A stretch of 64,000 bases of DNA from Flavobacterium muglaense (GTDB taxonomy: Bacteria; Bacteroidota; Bacteroidia; Flavobacteriales; Flavobacteriaceae): assembly GCF_014305155.1 (NCBI RefSeq), contig NZ_JACRUK010000010.1, forward strand, positions 32,393 to 96,392, written 5' to 3'. The position numbers were made by a program, and so were the translations under genes. Below are positions 9,493 to 18,401 of this stretch, in pieces; the first letter of the stretch is position 1, and each line of letters opens with the position of its first letter. The notes below the pieces were generated by a model. That model made no database searches. It saw only the letters and a program-made list of their open reading frames with translations, and was not told the origin of the DNA.

Positions 9493-10284
9493 TTATACCA
9501 TTTTAGCCATTAGTTCTTTGGCAAGTTTGAATGCTACCATGGCGGTCATATTGTTGATGTCGCGAATGGGATTGTACTCTACAATATCGGCCCCAATGAT
9601 GGGTGCTTTAATTTTTTGTATCACACTGATTAGTTGTCTGGTGGACATTCCGCCTGGTTCATGATGGGATATTCCGGGTGCAAATGCTGGGTCTAGAACA
9701 TCTAAATCTAAGGAAATATAAAGCGGACCTTCAAGGGTGTTGATGAAATCTTCTGAGAAGTCTTTCATTTCGATTATGTTCACATTGAATTTTTTTGCTT
9801 GTTCTGCTTGATGTGTGTTTAACGTACGAATACCTACTTGTGTTAGGTTGTTTATTTTTCCAGTTTCCATCAGTCTTGCAAATGGAGAAGCGTGTGAATA
9901 GGGGTTGTTATCGAAATTGTCATATAAATCAGCATGTGCATCAAAATGCAAGATATTTATTTTTTCGTATTTATCTGCAAAAGCACTAATGATTGGGAAG
10001 CTTACGGAGTGGTCTCCTCCAAAAGAAAGTATTTTGCTACCGTCTTGCAGTAGGTTGCTTATTGCTGTATTGATGGTTGTAAAAGCTTTTGCGGGATTAG
10101 TTTCCTCAAATGCAATATCGCCTTGATCTTTGTAAATGACATTTTCTAGAACTTCTAGTCCGCTCTCTGAAAAACTATTAGCCGACCCTTCTTTTTCCAT
10201 CAACCGAATGCGTTGTGGTGCATAAGAAGGTCCTTTCAAGAAAGACGAATTAGAATCGTAAGGTACTCCTATTAATTGTATCAT
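9493..10284 (-). CDS. Ureohydrolase family protein (agmatinase/arginase/formimidoylglutamase type)
   Basis: Mn-dependent hydrolase that cleaves a guanidino or related C-N bond. The metal-binding signatures are complete: GGDHS near residue 90, DAHAD near residue 116, and SLDLDVLDPAFAPG near residues 192-205, followed by HHEPGGMSTRQ. At 263 aa it is somewhat short but spans the whole fold. Substrate choice among agmatine, arginine and formiminoglutamate cannot be settled here; GMSTRQ and the short length favour agmatinase-like enzymes. It lies 22 bases downstream of a marR gene and is probably cotranscribed with it. Confidence 0.87.
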   Translation of the reverse strand: MIQLIGVPYDSNSSFLKGPSYAPQRIRLMEKEGSANSFSESGLEVLENVIYKDQGDIAFEETNPAKAFTTINTAISNLLQDGSKILSFGGDHSVSFPIISAFADKYEKINILHFDAHADLYDNFDNNPYSHASPFARLMETGKINNLTQVGIRTLNTHQAEQAKKFNVNIIEMKDFSEDFINTLEGPLYISLDLDVLDPAFAPGISHHEPGGMSTRQLISVIQKIKAPIIGADIVEYNPIRDINNMTAMVAFKLAKELMAKMV

Positions 10285-10306
10285 GTTTTTTTCGATTTTA
10301 GGGTTG

Positions 10307-10801
10307 TTATTTTGTTTGTTCTATTTCTTCTTTCTCAATTTCGGATAAAAAAGAGTCTAGTTTTTCTTCTTTTAATCCGTAGAAAATAGTAGCGACTGTT
10401 TTGTTGACTTCTTGTAAGTGTTCCAAAAGTAGTTGTTGGTTTGCATCGGTTAATGTCGAAAGGCTTTTTCTAGTGACAAATTGCTCTTCTTTGATCAAGA
10501 AGCTGCAGGCTTTTTCTCCAGTGTGGGTTAGAGATAGGTTGTAGTTTCGTTTGTCTTTTAGGTCTTTTTTCTTGGTGATGTAGCCTTTAGTGACCAATTT
10601 GTTGACTGCCTTAGCTGTTGATGTTTTATCGACCAATAAAATCTCTGATAAATCCTGTTGGTTGATGCCTGGGTGTTCTTTGATACGCATCAAATATTGA
10701 AATTGCCCACGCTCTAACGAAATGGATTTCATTATAAAGTCGGAAAAAGTGTTCAAGGCACGGTAAATGGTACCTATTTCTCTAAGAATTTTATCACTCA
10801 T
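10307..10801 (-). CDS. MarR family transcriptional regulator
   Basis: 164-residue winged-helix repressor or activator. The helix-turn-helix and wing are visible in HPGINQQDLSEILLVDKTSTAKAVNKLVTKGYITKKKDLKDKRNYNLSLT, near residues 38-90, flanked by dimerisation helices. It is the first gene of a two-gene operon with the ureohydrolase, so it may control that operon and itself. Ligand unknown. Confidence 0.92.
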   Translation of the reverse strand: MSDKILREIGTIYRALNTFSDFIMKSISLERGQFQYLMRIKEHPGINQQDLSEILLVDKTSTAKAVNKLVTKGYITKKKDLKDKRNYNLSLTHTGEKACSFLIKEEQFVTRKSLSTLTDANQQLLLEHLQEVNKTVATIFYGLKEEKLDSFLSEIEKEEIEQTK

Positions 10802-10827
10802 ATTAATAGATGAAAGTTCAACTAATG

Positions 10828-10857
10828 CAAATATAGGTATTAAAATAACGGTAGCAA
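10828..10857 (-). promoter_or_regulatory. Predicted promoter of the marR-ureohydrolase operon
   Basis: On the minus strand, TTG (10857-10855), exactly 19 bases, then TATATTTG (10835-10828), a full match to the Bacteroidetes consensus. The marR ATG at 10801 lies 26 bases downstream. Confidence 0.7.
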
Positions 10858-10908
10858 TTTTATTTCCAATGTTAAGCTTTTGTCTAATGTTATTAAATTG
10901 TTACCAAA

Positions 10909-10942
10909 TTGTTTTTTAATTGTAAATACATCCTTATATTTG
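10909..10942 (+). promoter_or_regulatory. Predicted promoter of the MORN-like protein gene
   Basis: TTG (10909-10911), 23 bases, then TATATTTG (10935-10942). The box is an exact TAnnTTTG match and the spacing is at the long end. The ATG is at 10970. Confidence 0.55.
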
Positions 10943-10969
10943 TGTAGATAACAATTAAAACCTTAAAAG

Positions 10970-11317
10970 ATGAAGAAATATATAATGATTGCAGCAGTTT
11001 TAATTTCAAGTGTAGTAATGGCACAAAACAAACAACCGAAGTTAGAAGCAGTAGGTGATATGGTAAAAGTGACTTACCTTCACGATAATGGACAGGTACA
11101 ACAACAAGGATACTATAAGAATGGAAAGTTAGAAGGACAGTGGGTTTCTTTTGATGATAAAGGGAATAAGGTTGCTGTTGCCGAATATAACAACGGACAA
11201 AAAGTAGGGACTTGGTTGCACTGGAATGAAGCAGCTATAAGTCAAGTAAGTTATTCCAATAATAGAATTGCTTCGGTAAGAAATATTAAAAAAGACAATT
11301 TGGTTAATGTAGATTAA
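10970..11317 (+). CDS. Small exported protein with MORN/YwqK-like repeats
   Basis: 115 aa with a signal peptide (MKKYIMIAAVLISSVVMAQ). Two to three MORN-like units follow: YLHDNGQVQQQGYYKNGKLEGQW, FDDKGNKVAVAEYNNGQKVGTW and LHWNEAAISQVSYSNN. Such repeats form a beta-hairpin sheet. In Bacteroidetes these proteins are often labelled YwqK-like antitoxins or membrane-binding proteins on weak grounds. No toxin partner is next to it, so I make no toxin-antitoxin claim. It is monocistronic, with its own promoter and terminator. Confidence 0.75.
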   Translation: MKKYIMIAAVLISSVVMAQNKQPKLEAVGDMVKVTYLHDNGQVQQQGYYKNGKLEGQWVSFDDKGNKVAVAEYNNGQKVGTWLHWNEAAISQVSYSNNRIASVRNIKKDNLVNVD

Positions 11318-11339
11318 TTAAAGTTTAAATCACGAGTCG

Positions 11340-11370
11340 AAAAGCTTTCATGTCAATGGAAGCTTTTTTT
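11340..11370 (+). terminator. Terminator of the MORN-like protein gene
   Basis: AAAGCTTTC pairs imperfectly with GGAAGCTTT (one mismatch), followed by a T-run, 23 bases after the stop codon. Confidence 0.7.
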
Positions 11371-11401
11371 ATGCCTTATTGTTTCGGAATTTTTTTGGTC
11401 T

Positions 11402-11441
11402 AAAAAAAAGCCTGTTCAAAATTAATTGAACAGGCTTTTGA
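11402..11441. terminator. Terminator of the RND efflux operon
   Basis: AAAAGCCTGTTCAA and TTGAACAGGCTTTT form a perfect stem flanked by A and T runs. It ends the minus-strand pump operon just past its stop codon and could also act on the plus strand. Confidence 0.85.
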
Positions 11442-11458
11442 CTTATTATAAAATTGAA

Positions 11459-14400
11459 TTAATGTTCGTTCAATTCTTTGTGATCATAATCGGCAACCAT
11501 TTCGGCTTCGTAATCAATTTTATCTCCTTTAGAGAATTTAGTTACTATTTTTTCCATGATTTCATAGATTACGGGAACGATGATTAAGGTCAAGAATAAT
11601 GAACTGATCAATCCTCCGATAATTACCCATGCCAAACCGTTTTTCCATCCTGCTCCAGCTCCAGATGCCAATGCAATTGGGAACATACCAAATACCATGG
11701 CAATAGTCGTCATCAAGATCGGACGCAAACGTGCATGATTGGCTTGAATCAATGCTGTTCGAATGGTTTCACCTGCCTTACGGCGCTGATTGGTGTAATC
11801 GACAAGCATAATCGCATTTTTACAAACCAGACCAATTAACATAATGATTCCCAGAATGGTGAATATATTTAATGAATTGTTGGTCAAAGCTAAGGCTAAC
11901 ATCGCTCCAATGAACGAAAGCGGAATAGCAAACAATACTACGAATGGGTGAATGAAACTGTCATACAATCCTACCATTACGAGGTATACCAAAACGATAG
12001 CTGCCAACAATGCAATTCCTAAAGTACCAAAACCTTCAGATTGATTTTCTTGATCACCACCCCAAATATAACTTACACCGGTTGGTTTTTCTAGTTTATC
12101 CAGTTTCTCTTGCCATTGAGTTACAATAGTTCCAGCTGATACTCCAATGTTTTGTCCTTGTACGGTAACCGAAGCTGTTTTGTCTCTACGCTCTAATTTA
12201 CTTGGTCCAGAACCTTCGGTAATAGCAGCAAATTGGGATAATTTAATTTGTTGCCCCATGTTGTTGATGAAAATTAGATTGCTCACATCGGCAATGTTTT
12301 TTCGATCAAAAGCGTTGTACTTGATGTTGATGTCGTACTCGTATTCACCAGCTCTAAATTTACCATCCGTATTTCCGCTATACGCAGTCTGCATGGTCAT
12401 ACCTACCGTTTGCAAGGTCAATCCTAATGCTGACATTTTATCGCGGTCTACTTGTACGTTGATCTCTGGGTTTCCATCTTCAACAGTCAATTTAATCTCT
12501 GTTGTTCCAGGTATTTTGCGCAATTCAGCTTCTGCTAGTTTGGCAAACTTCATAGCACTTTCTACATTAGGACCGGTAACGATCAATCCTAATTTTGCAT
12601 CTTCGGCAGTTCCTAAGATACCTACTGGTACTGTTTTTACTTTGGCACCCACTAAAACTTTTTCTAATTTACGTTTCATTTTTGCAGCGTAAACGGAAGC
12701 GTCATCCGAGCGCTCTGATTGCTCAATCATTTTTACGTCAATCTCGGCTTTGTAGGCTGTTGCTTGTGATGCACCCATTCCTTCTGAGGTTTGACCAACA
12801 GTTGTAATTTGACTGTGAACGTATTCTTGTGTTTTTAGGAAAGCTTCTGCTTTTTGCGTCATAAAGTTGGTTTGCTCTAATGAAGCGTCTTTTGGTAATT
12901 CGATTTGAACTAAGAATTCACCACTATCCGATGCAGCAAAGAATTCACCACCAATAAAACCACCACCAACTAATCCCATGGTAGAAGAGAAGAACAATAC
13001 CAATACTACCAAGATAGTTTTGATGTAATGATCCAAACACCATAATAAGATTTCAGTAACCCAATTGGTAAAGCGAGTTAAATAACTTTCGAAACCAAGA
13101 ATGATTCTTCCAAAAAGGTTGTTTCCTTCAATATGTTCTAATTTTCCAAAACGAGAGGACAACCAAGGGATAATTGTAAACGATGCTAATAAAGATAACA
13201 AAGTCGAAATTACCACCGTCATACAAAACTGCGTTATAATATTCGATACCAAACCACTACTCATGGCGATAGGTAAAAACACCACCACAATTACCAAGGT
13301 GATTGACGTTACTGTTCCACCAATTTCGGCTGTCCCGTCATACGATGCACGAATACGGCTTTTTCCCATTTCCATGTGTCGGTAAATGTTTTCCAAAACT
13401 ACGATGGCATCATCGACCAGAATACCCACTACGAGCGACAGTCCTAGTAAACTCATTAAGTTTAAAGTGTATCCTAAAAGATAAATTCCGATGAAAGTTG
13501 CAATTAAAGAGGCAGGAATCGAAACCATTACAATCAATGAGTTTCTAATACTGTGCAAGAAAAACAACATTACCAAGGCAACCAAGATCACCGCAATCAA
13601 TAAATCGTGAAGAACAGAGTCTGCTGCTTCAAGTGTGAAAATGGTACTGTCTTTGGCTGTTACTAATTCTAATTCATTGACCTTATAGTCACTTTCTAGT
13701 TTGGCAATCGATTTGTTTACCAGTTCGCTCACTGCAACGGCATTCGCATCTGATTGTTTTACAATTTGCAATACAATAGCACTTTTTTGATCGACACGTG
13801 CAATTTTTTCTGCGATTTTTTGTGTATCCTGTACATCTGCTACATCTCTCAAACGAACTTGTATTCCGTTTTGAGAAGAGACTACTAGGTTTCTTAATTC
13901 GTCAACATTTTTGTATTTTCCAGCTAAACGAATTAATATTTTTTGTTCACGAGTTTGAATGTTTCCTGTAGGGAAATCTAAGTTTGATGTCAAAATTATT
14001 TGTTGCACTTGTGGGATAGACAATCCGTATCCTTGCAATTTTGTGGCATCAAGGTTTACTTGAATTTCACGTTCTTGCCCACCAATAATGTTTACTTGCG
14101 CAACCCCTTGCACACGTGATAATACGGGAGCAATTTTTTTGTCAATTAAGTCATAAAATTCGGCTTCGTCCATTTTACCATTGGCACCAAGCGTGATAAT
14201 AGGTAAATCACTCAAAGAGAATTTGGTCATTGATGGTGGATCAGCATCATCAGGCAGGTCGCTTAATACGGCGTTGATTTTTCGCTGTGCATCATTCATT
14301 GAATTGTCGACATTAGCATTAGATGTTAATGTGATCGAAACAATAGAAAGGCTTTCGTATGACTTAGAATCTATCTTTTTGATGTTTTCTAAGGACGAAA

Positions 14401-14611
14401 TAGCGTCTTCAATTTTTTTCGTGACTGTGTTTTCAATTTCACTTGGCGAAGCTCCTGGGTAAACAGTAGCTACGGTGATTACGTTTGTCTCAAATTTGGG
14501 GATCAGCTCATAGCCCAGTTGGCTGTAGCTAAACAGTCCTCCTAAGATCAGGATTGTAAATAATACAATCACTAACGAAGGACGTTTTATGGATATTTCG
14601 GCTAATTTCAT
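11459..14611 (-). CDS. RND efflux pump, inner-membrane transporter (AcrB/HAE1 type)
   Basis: Proton-driven inner-membrane pump of a tripartite export system. The 1050 residues have the usual plan: an N-terminal helix (ISIKRPSLVIVLFTILILGG), two large periplasmic loops and two blocks of membrane helices. The proton-relay pair is present as GILVDDAIVVLEN, with Asp400 and Asp401 equivalent to AcrB Asp407/408. Sequence style and neighbours place it with hydrophobe/amphiphile exporters, not heavy-metal pumps. It is the last gene of the yceI-tetR-tolC-adaptor-pump operon. Substrate unknown. Confidence 0.95.
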   Translation of the reverse strand: MKLAEISIKRPSLVIVLFTILILGGLFSYSQLGYELIPKFETNVITVATVYPGASPSEIENTVTKKIEDAISSLENIKKIDSKSYESLSIVSITLTSNANVDNSMNDAQRKINAVLSDLPDDADPPSMTKFSLSDLPIITLGANGKMDEAEFYDLIDKKIAPVLSRVQGVAQVNIIGGQEREIQVNLDATKLQGYGLSIPQVQQIILTSNLDFPTGNIQTREQKILIRLAGKYKNVDELRNLVVSSQNGIQVRLRDVADVQDTQKIAEKIARVDQKSAIVLQIVKQSDANAVAVSELVNKSIAKLESDYKVNELELVTAKDSTIFTLEAADSVLHDLLIAVILVALVMLFFLHSIRNSLIVMVSIPASLIATFIGIYLLGYTLNLMSLLGLSLVVGILVDDAIVVLENIYRHMEMGKSRIRASYDGTAEIGGTVTSITLVIVVVFLPIAMSSGLVSNIITQFCMTVVISTLLSLLASFTIIPWLSSRFGKLEHIEGNNLFGRIILGFESYLTRFTNWVTEILLWCLDHYIKTILVVLVLFFSSTMGLVGGGFIGGEFFAASDSGEFLVQIELPKDASLEQTNFMTQKAEAFLKTQEYVHSQITTVGQTSEGMGASQATAYKAEIDVKMIEQSERSDDASVYAAKMKRKLEKVLVGAKVKTVPVGILGTAEDAKLGLIVTGPNVESAMKFAKLAEAELRKIPGTTEIKLTVEDGNPEINVQVDRDKMSALGLTLQTVGMTMQTAYSGNTDGKFRAGEYEYDINIKYNAFDRKNIADVSNLIFINNMGQQIKLSQFAAITEGSGPSKLERRDKTASVTVQGQNIGVSAGTIVTQWQEKLDKLEKPTGVSYIWGGDQENQSEGFGTLGIALLAAIVLVYLVMVGLYDSFIHPFVVLFAIPLSFIGAMLALALTNNSLNIFTILGIIMLIGLVCKNAIMLVDYTNQRRKAGETIRTALIQANHARLRPILMTTIAMVFGMFPIALASGAGAGWKNGLAWVIIGGLISSLFLTLIIVPVIYEIMEKIVTKFSKGDKIDYEAEMVADYDHKELNEH

Positions 14612-14642
14612 ATGTTTTTATCTGTTGATTACTAGAAATAAA

Positions 14643-15710
14643 TTATTTGATAATTTCTACTGCGCTTCCGTCTTGTAAATTGATTTGTCCAGTAGTAACC
14701 ACAGTTTCTCCATCAGATAATCCTCCAACAATTTCGACCATATCTCCTAGAATTTTACCAGCATTTACTTTTTTCAATTTTGCTTTTCCGTTTTCAACTA
14801 CAAATACTTGATTGCTACTTACACTACCTACAAAAGCATTTCTTGGAACGACTGTCATGGTTCGTTTTTGTTGTGTAGATTTAAAGGTTGCAGTTCCATA
14901 CATACCCGCTTTCAAGTCATTATTAGTGTTGTTCGAGATTTCAATGTCTACAGGGAAGTTTAGTGTAGCATCTGCTTTTGCAGCAATAAAAGTGATTTTT
15001 CCTGAAAAGATTTGGTCCGGATAAACACTCGATGAAACCGCAATACTGCTCCCTGTTTTTAAATTTGCCACTTGTGACTCGTTTACCGCTACGGTCAATT
15101 TAAGCTTACTTGTGTTTACTATTTCAAACAAATTTGTAGAAGGCATTGAAGTTAACATAGAACCCAATTCAATGTATTTCTTGTTGATGATTCCGCTTAT
15201 TGGAGCCTTGATTCTAGTGTCACCTATGCGTATTTGTGCTTGTTTGTAGTTGGCTTCAGCATTGGTCATCATTACTTTGGCTTGGTCTAGTTGTTGTTTG
15301 GTCACACCACCTGTTTTGTAGGCATTGTCAAAACGACTGTAATCTGTTTTTGCATTTTGGTACGCTGCTTGAGCTGCTTGAGCGTTGACATTAATTGCGT
15401 CCCCTCTCATGATTGCTAATGTTTGCCCTGCAGCAACGTGATCCCCTTCTTTTACAAGAATGTTAGTTATTTTACCTGAATTTTCTGCGGTTAATGTTAT
15501 TTCTTGTTTGGCTTCAAAATTACCATTCGCTACAAAATCCAATGAAATTTCTTCTGTTTTTACAGTTGCTACTTTTACAGAAACACTGGCGTTTTTTTCG
15601 GCAACAATGGCAATTTTTTCTTCGTTTTCAGCTTTATTTTTGGTTAAAATAAAAGCGATAAGCCCCAAAGCAGCTATAATGATGACTACGGTTGTTATAA
15701 TTTTTTTCAT
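14643..15710 (-). CDS. RND efflux periplasmic adaptor (membrane fusion protein)
   Basis: Links the inner-membrane pump to the outer-membrane channel. Residues 1-22 are an N-terminal membrane anchor or signal. A split lipoyl-like barrel follows (GKITNILVKEGDHVAAGQTLA near residues 80-100 and IGDTRIKAPISGIINKKYIELG near 162-183), with a coiled-coil hairpin rich in Ala and Gln between the halves and a C-terminal beta domain. 355 aa is typical. It lies 31 bases from the pump gene and one base from the tolC-like gene. Confidence 0.94.
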   Translation of the reverse strand: MKKIITTVVIIIAALGLIAFILTKNKAENEEKIAIVAEKNASVSVKVATVKTEEISLDFVANGNFEAKQEITLTAENSGKITNILVKEGDHVAAGQTLAIMRGDAINVNAQAAQAAYQNAKTDYSRFDNAYKTGGVTKQQLDQAKVMMTNAEANYKQAQIRIGDTRIKAPISGIINKKYIELGSMLTSMPSTNLFEIVNTSKLKLTVAVNESQVANLKTGSSIAVSSSVYPDQIFSGKITFIAAKADATLNFPVDIEISNNTNNDLKAGMYGTATFKSTQQKRTMTVVPRNAFVGSVSSNQVFVVENGKAKLKKVNAGKILGDMVEIVGGLSDGETVVTTGQINLQDGSAVEIIK

Positions 15711-15711
15711 T

Positions 15712-17052
15712 TTAGTTGTTTATAAGTGTTGTAAGTTCTCCTTTTGATTTGATTAATTGAATTTCTGCTAATTTATAGTCTAATACCGCAGCGGTATAAT
15801 TGTTTTGAGCTTCAGTATTTGCATTTTCAGCATCTAATAAATCGGTTAAAGATGTTAACCCTTGTATGTAATTGTTTTTGGTATTGTTTAATACTTCTTG
15901 GGCCAATTTCACATTGCTTTTTTGATTTTTGATAGTAATAATACTATTGTCAATTTGCGTTTTAGCATTGGCGAAAGCCAAATCAAGGGCTAATTTTGTA
16001 TCGACTAAATCTTCTTTAATAGAACGCAATTCGATGTCGGCTTGCTTTACTTTTGAATGGGTTCTAAATCCAGAAAATATAGGCACATTAAGATTCAAGC
16101 CTATGGCTGAATAATCTGACCAGTAAACGCCTTGCGAAGGTTTTGCTCCCCAAGGAAACTGAGGTCCTTGTCCTATGAAATTGTAACCTGCAGATAGTGA
16201 AAGCGTAGGGTAGTAGCCGGCCAGTACTGATTTTTTTTGATATTCAAGAAGTTGCTCTTGCTTTTTCATCAGTAAATACTCTGTTCTGTTTGCTGTGTTT
16301 GGCGCTTCTGCAAATTCTTGTGGCGTCACTTCAAACGCTGCTTGTGGAATGACGATAGCGGTTTCAATAGGCATTCCCATATAAAACTTTAATGCGTTTT
16401 CCTGAAGTTGAACAGCATTTATAACTTGCTGACGTTGTGTGTTGATGTTTGACAGCTTTACTACAATTCTGTCCAGGTCAATTTTTTTGGCTAGACCATT
16501 ATCATATTGTCCTTTAATTATGTTTTTAACCTTATTAGTGTTGTTGTATGTGCTGTCTAAAACAGTTAAGTTTTGACGTTGTACATAAACCCCGTAATAA
16601 TTATTAGCCACTCGTTCTATAACTTGTTCTGTGGTAAGTTGCTCGTTTATTTGATAAAACTCTCTGGTTGTTTTGGCAGCTTTTAAACCGGTAAATACAG
16701 ATTGATCAAATAAATTTTGTGTCAAAGACAATCCTGCAGTCGAAGTCCATTTTTGACCAAAAGTAGCTTGAATGCTTGTTCCTGGTTGACCGAATGAGCT
16801 TCCGTCTATCACACTTGTTTGTAAAATAGGATTGTAATTTAAGCTTCCTGTAGCTGCTATTTGCGGTAATGCTCTTGAGCGTACTTCTTGAATTTGGTAG
16901 GCGCTGTTTTCAACTTTTAGCTTGGCTTTTTTTGCATCGGCTTTGTTTTCTAGTGCATAAGTGATCGCGTCTTTTAGCGATAATGTTTTTGCCTCTTGCG
17001 ATTGGGCTGTGGCGGCCAACGCTAAGAATGTTATTAAAAGTATTTTTCTCAT
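15712..17052 (-). CDS. TolC-family outer-membrane efflux protein
   Basis: Outer-membrane channel of the tripartite pump. Signal peptide MRKILLITFLALAATAQSQ, then two repeated halves of long Ala/Gln/Asn-rich helices with short barrel strands, for example LSLKDAITYALENKADAKKAK at the start and IQGLTSLTDLLDAENANTEA in the second repeat, the conserved TolC duplication. 446 aa is normal. Its ATG overlaps the tetR stop codon (ATGA), so the two are translationally coupled. Confidence 0.94.
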   Translation of the reverse strand: MRKILLITFLALAATAQSQEAKTLSLKDAITYALENKADAKKAKLKVENSAYQIQEVRSRALPQIAATGSLNYNPILQTSVIDGSSFGQPGTSIQATFGQKWTSTAGLSLTQNLFDQSVFTGLKAAKTTREFYQINEQLTTEQVIERVANNYYGVYVQRQNLTVLDSTYNNTNKVKNIIKGQYDNGLAKKIDLDRIVVKLSNINTQRQQVINAVQLQENALKFYMGMPIETAIVIPQAAFEVTPQEFAEAPNTANRTEYLLMKKQEQLLEYQKKSVLAGYYPTLSLSAGYNFIGQGPQFPWGAKPSQGVYWSDYSAIGLNLNVPIFSGFRTHSKVKQADIELRSIKEDLVDTKLALDLAFANAKTQIDNSIITIKNQKSNVKLAQEVLNNTKNNYIQGLTSLTDLLDAENANTEAQNNYTAAVLDYKLAEIQLIKSKGELTTLINN

Positions 17053-17651
17053 TGGATATTTTGATTTTGTAATTGTTTTTCTAGTTCTATAATTCCTGTT
17101 GGTGTTGCCATTGCTCTGGTGTGGTATTCTAGTGCTTCGAGTTCTAATCGCTGTGATTCTTTTTCGGAGCTAGTATTTTCGTTGATGCTAAAGATTAGGG
17201 TGTAGTAAAATTTAACGTAAGTGTCTATGTCTAGATCAGTGCGGTACAATTTATTTTCGATCCCTTTGACTATGTTTTGTCTAAACCACATCGAACATTC
17301 GTTGATCTCCCGTAACATTACCTTTTCGTAAATTTCTGGGTAGTGTTTTTTTAATTGATAGATGGGGGATGAGTCTACGGATGATTGAAACATTTCACTA
17401 AACATTTCACGAATTTTAAAGTTTTCGGCAATAGCGTTTAAGTTTAGCTCTAAAATGGTGTCAATGGTGCCGTGTATTTCTTTGTGCATGTAGTTGGTGC
17501 TTTCCTCAACTAGTATTTCTTTGTTGCAAAAGTACTTGTAGATGGTTTTTTTAGAGATGCACATTTCACCAGCAATGTCATCCATAGTGATGCTTTTAAA
17601 ACCTAGTTTTAAGAACAATTCACCTGCTTTTTTAATTATTTTCTCTTTCAT
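17049..17651 (-). CDS. TetR/AcrR family transcriptional regulator
   Basis: 200 aa with an N-terminal TetR helix-turn-helix (GFKSITMDDIAGEMCISKKTIYKYFCNKEILVEE, residues 19-52) and a variable helical ligand domain. It lies inside the efflux operon, overlapping the tolC-like gene by four bases, so it probably represses this operon. The palindrome over the operon promoter at 18286-18313 is a candidate operator. The inducer is unknown. Confidence 0.93.
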   Translation of the reverse strand: MKEKIIKKAGELFLKLGFKSITMDDIAGEMCISKKTIYKYFCNKEILVEESTNYMHKEIHGTIDTILELNLNAIAENFKIREMFSEMFQSSVDSSPIYQLKKHYPEIYEKVMLREINECSMWFRQNIVKGIENKLYRTDLDIDTYVKFYYTLIFSINENTSSEKESQRLELEALEYHTRAMATPTGIIELEKQLQNQNIQ

Positions 17652-17699
17652 TTTTATGCTGAGCTCGTTTCAGTATTTTTTATTAAGAAGTAAAGTTGT

Positions 17700-18257
17700 T
17701 TATAAGGAGAACTCTAAATTAGCGATCATTTTTATGTCTTGACCTAGTGATAAACCGCTAGTTTGTTGGTACGAATTATACGTTAAACCAAAATCTTTAC
17801 GGTTAATTACACCTACTACTTCAAAGACTGCTTTTTGCACTCCTTCATAGGTTTTGATTCCTATGAATTCAGTGTCAAGTTCGACTACTTTGGTAATGTT
17901 GTGAATGGTCAATTCGCCCTTTAAGAAATTAATATTGTTATTGATTTTTTGGAACAAAGTCGATTTGAAATGCAAATAAGGAAAAGCCTTAACATCAAAA
18001 AAATCATTTAGTCTTAAGTGCGTATCCATTTGTTCTAGATTGGCATCTTTATTATTGACGTCCAAACAAAATTCAACAAAAGCATCTTCAACAGCATTAT
18101 CATAAATGTCGATATGTCCTTTAAATTTATTAATTGACCCTGTGATGTATGCGATGATCGAATGACGTGCTTTGATAAGTACATCAGACTGAGTTGAATC
18201 GATAGTCCATTTCGTTACGGACATTTCTAGAGTGGTATTCATGGTATGGGATTCCAA
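17700..18257 (-). CDS. YceI family protein
   Basis: Lipocalin-like YceI beta-barrel, a fold that binds isoprenoid or other amphiphilic molecules. TKWTIDSTQSDVLIKARHSIIAYITGSINKFKGHI at the start and LKGELTIHNITKVVELD and DFGLTYN later are the family pattern. No signal peptide is visible, so it is probably cytoplasmic, unlike the periplasmic E. coli YceI. The start could be 18257 or the ATG at 18242 (MNTTLEMS); the promoter position allows either. As the first gene of the efflux operon it may serve the same stress or lipid response. Confidence 0.88.
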   Translation of the reverse strand: MESHTMNTTLEMSVTKWTIDSTQSDVLIKARHSIIAYITGSINKFKGHIDIYDNAVEDAFVEFCLDVNNKDANLEQMDTHLRLNDFFDVKAFPYLHFKSTLFQKINNNINFLKGELTIHNITKVVELDTEFIGIKTYEGVQKAVFEVVGVINRKDFGLTYNSYQQTSGLSLGQDIKMIANLEFSL

Positions 18258-18273
18258 ATGTTAATTTCTGGTG

Positions 18274-18313
18274 CAAATGTAGAAAGGAAACTTTGAATAC
18301 CAAAATAGTTTCC
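18274..18313 (-). promoter_or_regulatory. Promoter of the yceI-tetR-efflux operon with overlapping palindrome
   Basis: On the minus strand, TTTG (18304-18301), exactly 19 bases, then TACATTTG (18281-18274). Around the -33 box is an inverted repeat, GGAAACT (18286-18292) and AGTTTCC (18307-18313), separated by 14 bases. Its position would let a bound repressor block polymerase. I infer it is the TetR operator because tetR is the second gene of this operon. Confidence 0.65.
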
Positions 18314-18401
18314 ATTGTATTTGTGTTTATTTAACATTTCATTAACAAAAGGAGTTTGTAATCAATTGTTAATGCAGTAAATTAGCCCAAAAATATTTTT
18401 T

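Noticed and set aside
10970..11317. MORN/YwqK-like gene considered as an antitoxin
   Set aside because: There is no adjacent toxin gene. It has a signal peptide, its own promoter and its own terminator.
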